Assembly: GCA_900618425.1 (NCBI GenBank)
Contig: UZAN01044978.1
Span: 7,532-34,149 of the forward strand
Source: Echinostoma caproni
Taxonomy: Eukaryota; Platyhelminthes; Trematoda; Plagiorchiida; Echinostomatidae
Reading direction: 5' to 3'
Length of the DNA: 26,618 nucleotides
This document shows positions 20,385 to 26,618 of the stretch, piece by piece. The notes under the pieces were generated by a model, which saw only the letters and a program-made list of their open reading frames with translations, searched no databases and had not been told where the DNA came from. How positions within the stretch are numbered: position 1 is the stretch's first letter; every line of letters starts with the position of its first letter. Position numbers and translations under genes: made by a program.

Positions 20385-23360
20385 AATTGAATGGGTAAAA
20401 ACTAAGCCTTGAGAAATATTCTGAAATAATTTACTTAATAGCCCACTGACGGCTCACACAGCTGCACACTTTAGAGAATAAACAGACATAGGGATTGCGA
20501 AATCAAAAGTATTGTGCTTTTAAGTTCTGAATAACCCCATAAGTAGTCTCCATTCGATTGGATTCTGATGCTCCTTCATTATACAAACAGCACACAAATA
20601 GCCATATATTTGCAACTAAAATTGTACTAGCACAGATATTTCCCCGTGCTTAGCAGTTCATTTTTGAGAAAAAAACAGTATGCATCAAAGGGAATCTTCA
20701 TGGTAACAATCCTAGAAAGTGCGGGCACCTCGGTTCAAACACACCTACAAGCCAGCACGCAGTTTAGTAGCATAATAAATGTTCGGTTAATGTCAATCGT
20801 ACAGTTTCAACTCACTACTAATAGTGGCAGTAGTATTGGTAGTAGCATTTTGATTGCTCGAAAGAGCAATGGTGACATCTTAATCAAATTTGATCAAATA
20901 CGTGTTGTGGGTCAATAGTAAACTGATATTGATTTTTTTACACGGGGATTATCGAGCATAGTGTTGATTGGTTTCACGTAAAAACTTTTCTCCTGAAAAC
21001 ATTGAAATTCCATTAGCTCTATGTGCCAACAGGGAAATAAATTTCATCATACAGACAGTTCGTCATATTATCACCCTCTCCCTCCCGTTTTCTTAGTAGT
21101 TCGTGCAATTTTCAAAATGGTCTTCCTTTAGGTCAACGCAAGCATTTAGACAACTGGCGAGATAAGTTACACGTTTACGTTGGCAGTGCTGCCCTGTATA
21201 CATATATATCTATGGACGTAATTTAGTAATTCACGAAATCAGCTAATTTTCTTGCATTAGTTACTTTGTTCTCCGTCAGTGGTTCGACGAAGGTACAGAA
21301 AAATTCAAAATCAAAAAATGAGCGGTTGGGTTAAACGAAAATAGTTCACGTTAGCACATCAAATTCTTTTTCAACTGGGTAATTGAATTTGATCAGTGCA
21401 TTGCTTTAAAAAGTTCAGTGGACATTCAGTGATTAGATCGTTTTTAGGGGGTTCAAGCTAGTGGATAAGATCCAGTACGTCCCATTATAATATAAGAGTA
21501 ACGGAGGTTAAGTCCTCTTCTACTTTACCATCATCAAGTGCAAGTTATAAATACCCTGACTGATCCGATAGTTCCAACTGGATCATATTTACTTATCGCT
21601 TCCCGGATCGTTTTCATTGCTGTTCCCAATCAGAAATCTAGTCCTCGTGGTCGTGAATCGGTCATAAGCATGGAGATCCATTTTTTGGTGTGTTGCGACA
21701 GACTGACTTTGACTCTCTTGAAGCGCAACACAAAACAGCAAGAGTGAAACTTTAGAAACGGACAAACGGACCGATTTTGATTTATCGATAAATAGATCTG
21801 TATTTTCACTATGTATATTTCATACAGTGGATTTTCTAGCTTAATAAAATATTCTGGGTTAATTGTTTTTCCTTTCATTGGTTAATAGTAGTTTTTATTC
21901 TCTCGTCTGTGTGTGAACCCCCTCTCGGACTCGGACTCATGAATCACCATAAATGCGAGCTACATATTATACTCCTAAATCGGTACCTTCTGATGCCGTA
22001 GATCACGTGACCAGAAAGTGATGTCATTCATGACGCACCGTCAAAATGGTTTCATCAAACAGCTGCCCACCAAATTCCCATTCCATGCTTCACATATTGC
22101 ATATGTGGGCTTTATAGTCAACTCTTCTCGTATTGGTCGACAGAATTGGAATCAATAACCTTGAAAAAACTAGTCGTTTAACCAGGTGGCTTTCGCGATA
22201 TGATTCACTCACTTGAACCGATGTTGGTTCACATAGAAGACAATGAATGCCCCATAACCCGAATAGTGAGCGGAATCAAACTTCCCAAATTCGCGAACCA
22301 GAATAGTTTTCTATCATGATTTTTATTTTCTCCATAATTCTAAATAGATCAGATTAGTTTTGGACCTCGATATACAGTTCTCGTAGGAGCGATTGGTTAC
22401 TGCTGATTAATTAAATTGCCGTATTTAAAACAGATAGAGAAACTTTATTACACTCACTAAAATGTCTTCATCAGGCACCCCATTGCTGGTAAATGGGAAG
22501 AGTCATTCTTATGTGTTGCATAGGTGTGCTTATGCAGTGGTAAAACGATCATCGTGTGTGATGAGTGAGGCCAGCAAAACAATGGTAATCAAGTTATCAA
22601 TTTTTGCAACAAACAATCCCGTGCTGGTAACAGACAATTCAAACAGATTCCCAAGTTTCCAAAGTCAGTGAAACAAAACCGCGTGATTTTGTCGGTAGCG
22701 GACAACAACTGTTTTGGTCGTACGAGTCTTAGAACAATGTCTTACAACAAAATGTGAATTTCTGGTTTCTCTCAATCCAGCGGGTTTCTCTCTCTCTGGT
22801 TGGAGTTGGATTTCCCTGTGGGATCAACTGATATAGCTTTTAGCCAGGTTGAGGGAACAGCTGGCTCCTGAGGGTGTTCAATAGCTTGCAGTAAAAAGAC
22901 AAACACGGACACTCAGAAGCTGAAACAAAAATGTGACAAAATGTTATAACAACAGTAATCGTTCATTCCATTTGATATGCAATACGGTTGCATGGTCAAT
23001 CACATGTTAACGGTCATTGATTCACTTCAGTAGTATATTGGTCGCTTATAAATACTACCGAGTAACCCAGTGCGAAGATCTCATGTTTTGCGTATGAAGA
23101 ATAGACAAATTGCAATTCATCTTTGTTTGCGGGATTCCTCAAAATACTTACTTCCATCAGCAAGCCATTTTTGAGGACAAAACCCTTATATTCCACGAGG
23201 GTTAAGCTCCAAGGCGAACAATTCTTACGGCTATTAAATGTTGACCTAGCGACAGTGAAGTGAAATAAAATTAAAATAAGCTTACTTTTAAGAACTTGTT
23301 CCCTAAAGTAGTATATTCGTAGCCGTTATCATCGGTATTACCATCATACTACTCAGCATG

Positions 23361-23377
23361 TATATATATATATATAT
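23361..23377. repeat. (TA)n microsatellite
   Basis: Seventeen bases of perfect TA alternation. Confidence 0.85.
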
Positions 23378-23687
23378 GCCTGAAAGTAAACGTGGTTAGC
23401 AAACCATAAAATGTTCCCGTAACACCTCAAGTAGAAAAATGCACCGTAACAGAGTATTCCACTGTTCTTCTAGATCGAATTTCATGAGGGAAAAGAGTTC
23501 AGTCTAATAGAACCCGGGTTAATACAAAAGTGAAATATTGGGACAGTCCTGGGCACGAGCAGTGTTGAACCTAAGCCGGCCGACTGAGACAGAAAGAGAG
23601 AAGAAAGTTCGCACAAACAAAAAATCCGCATCGTTCGTGTAGTAACGTGTATGTGGAATGATACACGCGTTCACAATAGCCCATTCA

Positions 23688-23940
23688 GATTAGTGTGACA
23701 TTCCACCAAGTCACTTAGTTACACTGCTCGAGAAACAGACTAAAGCTGAGCCGAAGTTGGACGGAATTATTGTTGTCCGGGGAGAGGCATAAAGGCCCTC
23801 ATTGTCCATAGTTCTCTATTTTCTCTTATCTCGTCTAACCAACTAATAAACTAAGCTGTTAATTCTAAATTCGAGCCGTGTATAAACAGCATCGTCACCA
23901 GCAATTCCCGTTTGTATTATTTCCACTCCGGATTAGTGTG
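23688..23940. other. Candidate small mobile element or solo LTR between 10-base direct repeats
   Basis: GATTAGTGTG occurs at 23688-23697 and again at 23931-23940. Between them lie a TATA-like GGCATAAAGG (about 23787), an ACTAATAAAC poly(A)-like signal (about 23841) and a GTGTATAAACAG string. A TG start (TGTGACATTCC at 23694) could mark an LTR of about 240 bases, but the matching end is CTCCG, not CA, so the LTR reading is incomplete. No other copy was seen in the window. Confidence 0.3.
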
Positions 23941-23956
23941 CCTCTTCGTCCATGTA

Positions 23957-23973
23957 TGTGTGTGTGTGTGTGT
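23957..23973. repeat. (TG)n microsatellite
   Basis: About eight perfect TG units immediately beyond the second direct repeat at 23931-23940. Confidence 0.85.
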
Positions 23974-24030
23974 CTAAATGAATAACAAAGTAGCCACCAC
24001 GTCCACATGACTCACAGCAATAAGCGACTA

Positions 24031-24067
24031 TTAATGCTCGGTTAGAGCACTGGTCGGTTCGAGCTCA
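24031..24067 (+). repeat. tRNA-like (SINE-type) fragment
   Basis: AATGCTCGGTTAGAGCACTGG resembles a tRNA D-arm with an A box, and it is followed almost at once by GGTTCGAGC, a B-box core. The anticodon region between the boxes is missing, so this is not a tRNA gene. It could be a decayed tRNA-derived SINE. A second B-box-like GTGTTCGAACAC lies near 24460. Confidence 0.3.
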
Positions 24068-26020
24068 ACACTGAACACCCTAGACAATATTTTCTCTGCA
24101 TTCACAACATACTATCCAAACATTTTGATATTATACCCAGTTCCTCCAAAACTGGAGTTGTAGTTGAAGCCACCGTTTTCTGTATAGAACCTATGGTTGA
24201 AAGTCATCAAAGGATTAACTTCTCAGAGAGATGTAAATCTCTTTTTTGTTTGTTTTCTCATATTTACATACACATATTGCTAAGATCCCGCAACTAGCCT
24301 GTTTCTATTAAGCAAATGGGTATGTGTTGAGCAGTAGTTAAGAGGATTCCCATAGTCACGAGCATCTACTCCACAGTTATTGCAACGGGCAACCTATGCA
24401 CCAAGACTTAGAGTGGGTCCATCTAGTGACAGCCACTTAAACCGTCCAGTTGTGGATGTTGTGTTCGAACACTTGCTGGGACTACCCTTAGTAGAACTTA
24501 TGTTCACCGCTTCACGCACTCGGTCTACCTATCCAGTGCAGTAGTACTCAATGAAGTATTTTATAACAATAAGCGATAGAATCGATTCGTTTGGTCTGTG
24601 GAGCGGGAAGATGACATTTTTACTGGGCAAAAATAAATAAATAAATAACGACCGGGATAACCGTTGGCACGCTGCAGGAGATTATTCCATGATACCAATC
24701 TTGAGTGAGTACCAGCAAAGATTGCACACATACACACTGCAGACATACCGAGTCATTTTTGTATACGCGATCCAGTGGTAGAGGATCAAACGTGTGATTG
24801 ACGGTGGGGGGTACTGTGTGAACAGTAAGTGGATTACCTAAAGGCCTGAAAGTCATACCTGATTGTCCCGTCTTCACAAATTCTGTGGATCAAAAACACA
24901 TTCATTGTGGAGAGAATCCCGCGGAATATATGATGGCTGAAGACACAAAACACAACTTCTCATAACCTCTTTTTAGAAAGACGCCGTTTCTGGAAACAAA
25001 AATAGCATTTTGATGTAACTTTGATTCCGGGACTGACATAAAGAAGAATCATATTTCACTATGATGTCTGACTAACGAACAAAAAGTACTGTACTTTCCA
25101 TTACAAATAAGACTGAAACCATAAGTTCAGTCAGCCTGTGAGACATAAATTGCAGTGATTTGGTTATCGCCGGGGCAACAGAAATGAATGATGAGAAACC
25201 AAAAACGCACTCACGTTACGAGATGCCTTTTTCTGCTATTCACCCCATAGCGAAGTCAACCATACTCATAGGAGTGTAGTAAAGAAAACCAACTAGTTTC
25301 CAAGCTGCGTTTCTCAATGATCAAACCAAAAAATACTGTTAGTGTAGACTCACCGTACATCGGGTATACTTATTTTGGTATCTCATCCCATTGAGTACCC
25401 TCGATATCCCAAATACAATCAATCAGAAGTTCCTTGAAGGACGTGGGTGTGAAGTCAAGACAAGAGAAAATGGATACTTAATCAACACTTCAAAAATACG
25501 ACAACTGCATTTAACCTACCGTACAATGATGCCCTCTCGGTTGCTTTGGCTAAAGTGAATGCCTGCCATGGACATTCGACAATATATTAGAAGTCATAAA
25601 CCGGAAGGCAGTCTTTGAGATCTCATTGGTCGTGATGGGTAGTCGGTCAATGGTGTCTAGCATTCTTGGAAGTGTTGACGTGTACCCGGAAGTCTCGTCC
25701 ACCTAGGAGATGAAAACTTGCAGTTAGTCCTCCGTCGATCTGGTGCAGAGAAAAAACGCTCACATGCATTTTGAGATGACTGGAAAGTGCGTTTCGCTAA
25801 TTCACAGATTGCAAAAAACATTGTGCGTATTCCACGAAAGCAGCAACTTATAACCTGAACCAGAAGTTCCTGAGTGTGATGAAACTTTCATTCTAAGTTA
25901 AATTGAATATTTTTGTTCTCATTGAATGAATGTACCTATTAGTTAAATCACCAATACCGATGTCAAAACCATATGACCACACATATCCATGAGGAGTATA
26001 AAAACAGCATCACATTAATC
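24068..26020. other. Non-coding sequence, no gene seen
   Basis: No exon, domain or clear element was recognised on either strand. An (AAAT)n tract lies at about 24629-24648. The overlapping minus-strand frames at 24561-24877 have no recognisable similarity. Confidence 0.5.
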
Positions 26021-26153
26021 TTCATCATCATCATCATCATCATCATCCGGGTCATCATCATCACTATCCTCATCCGCGTCATCATCATCAATATCAGCAT
26101 CATCATCATCACCATCCGAGTCATTATCATCATCATCATCCGAGTCATCCGAG

Positions 26154-26201
<48 letters not shown>

Positions 26202-26278
26202 GACTCATCATCATCACCTTAATCAACATCATCATTGTCATCATCATCATCATCCGAGTCATCCGAGTCATCATCATT
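26021..26278. repeat. ATC trinucleotide array with CCGAGTCATC interruptions
   Basis: About 258 bases are built from ATC units with regularly recurring variants, mainly CCGAGTCATC and CCGAGTCATCCGAGTCATC, plus CCGCGTC and CCGACTC. The longest pure run is about 26155-26199. Interrupted arrays of this kind suggest duplication of larger blocks in addition to slippage. Both strands give long ORFs (Met-rich and Ile-rich), which are products of the repeat. Confidence 0.92.
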
Positions 26279-26351
26279 AGCAACAGCAGCATCATGAACA
26301 TTAGGACCGCCATTTATTGCCTAAAACACGTACCTGTGCATGCGGTCGCAC

Positions 26352-26612
26352 AATGAAAATGCAGGAGTTACTGTTAAAAGCAAATACGGTCGAGGTCATC
26401 CGACATCCACTGTGTGAATGTTCGGAATGTACGATCCTATAACTGGTATCCATACGAATAATTTTGAGTCCTTTTGGAGTCACATCAAAGGGCGATTAAA
26501 AAACGTTCCTGGGTTGGTGGGTGATGTCATATGGGAGCATTTGCATGAGTTACAGTGCCGCATGTGCTTCAGTTTTTCCGTACAAACGTTTAATAATGAC
26601 ACGGACACTTAG
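26352..26612 (+). pseudogene. Merlin/IS1595-like DNA transposase, internally deleted
   Basis: One plus-strand frame reads KSKYGRGHP (26376-26402), TSTV, a TGA at 26415-26417, MFGMYD, then PITGIHTNNFESFWSHIKGR and a C-terminal ELQCRM segment, ending at TAG 26610-26612. KYGRG....WVFGM is the block just after the first catalytic Asp in Merlin (ISXO2/IS1595-type DDE) transposases. VDPITG.HT..IES.W...K is the block around the last catalytic residue, with the E in HTNNFESFW. The two are normally far apart, so the catalytic middle, including the second Asp, is deleted. The TGA stands where Trp is expected. The copy is dead, abuts the ATC array, and is the kind of internally deleted derivative from which non-autonomous elements arise. 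Merlin elements are known from schistosomes. Confidence 0.75.
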
Positions 26613-26618
26613 TTACAA

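Larger units (their letters stand above)
19357..23687. other. Presumed intron 4 or later, no exon recognised
   Basis: The donor GTAAGTATCC at 19357 opens a presumed intron that is not seen to close within the window. The region has a pyrimidine-rich stretch (about 19640-19760), alternating CA/TG blocks (about 19917-20005), a GACA array (20335-20383) and a TA run (23361-23377). No RGS-like, DH or PH motif was found. The long frame at 19566-20093 is low-complexity and is not called. Confidence 0.5.

Noticed and set aside
25963..26356. Met-rich and Ile-rich ORFs on both strands
   Set aside because: They are translations of the ATC array.
26402..26429. Reading the Merlin-like fragment as a frameshift from HCVNVRN into YDPITG
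   Set aside because: The continuous frame KYGRGHP...MFGMYD with one TGA for TGG fits the family better and needs no frameshift.

Overview
The window looks like a nuclear genome segment of a parasitic flatworm, most likely a digenean trematode. It has no operons, ribosome binding sites or long ORFs. It does contain a host gene in small exons separated by kilobase introns, many microsatellites, and decayed transposable elements of the types that dominate fluke genomes: CR1-like and RTE-like non-LTR retrotransposons, a Penelope-like element, a Ty3/gypsy-type LTR and a Merlin-like transposase. The species assignment is inference from element types and gene structure; no species marker was recognised.

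The one convincing host gene lies on the + strand. Four exons (6696-7372, 15217-15266, 16709-16766, 19004-19356) join with matching intron phases (1, 0, 1) and GT/AG borders. Together they encode a complete PDZ domain flanked by low-complexity sequence. The PDZ most resembles that of the PDZ-RhoGEF/LARG family (ARHGEF11/12, Drosophila RhoGEF2), which couples G alpha 12/13 and plexin signals to RhoA. The RGS-like, DH and PH domains that would confirm this are not in the window and would lie beyond 26618. The start codon is also outside the four exons, upstream of 6696. No upstream exon could be identified.

Layout: 1-6695 is non-coding sequence with one solo LTR (1126-1549, +) and an RTE-like pseudogene (about 3930-4710, -). 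Intron 1 (7373-15216) holds a GATT array, a minus-strand CR1-like element split by a plus-strand Penelope-like element (8340-10978), a second inverted copy of the same LTR (11876-12242, -) and the orphan C-terminus of an RTE ORF (14856-14994, -). Introns 2 and 3 carry nothing recognisable. Downstream of 19356 there is about 7 kb without a recognisable exon, containing a GACA array, a possible LTR-like or MITE-like block (23688-23940), a tRNA-like fragment, an ATC array (26021-26278) and an internally deleted Merlin-like transposase at the right edge (26352-26612).

No undescribed multi-gene system was found. The most useful observations are the reconstructed split PDZ gene, the nested retroelements, the inverted LTR pair, the deleted Merlin copy, and single Ns flanked by short exact duplications, which look like assembly joins.
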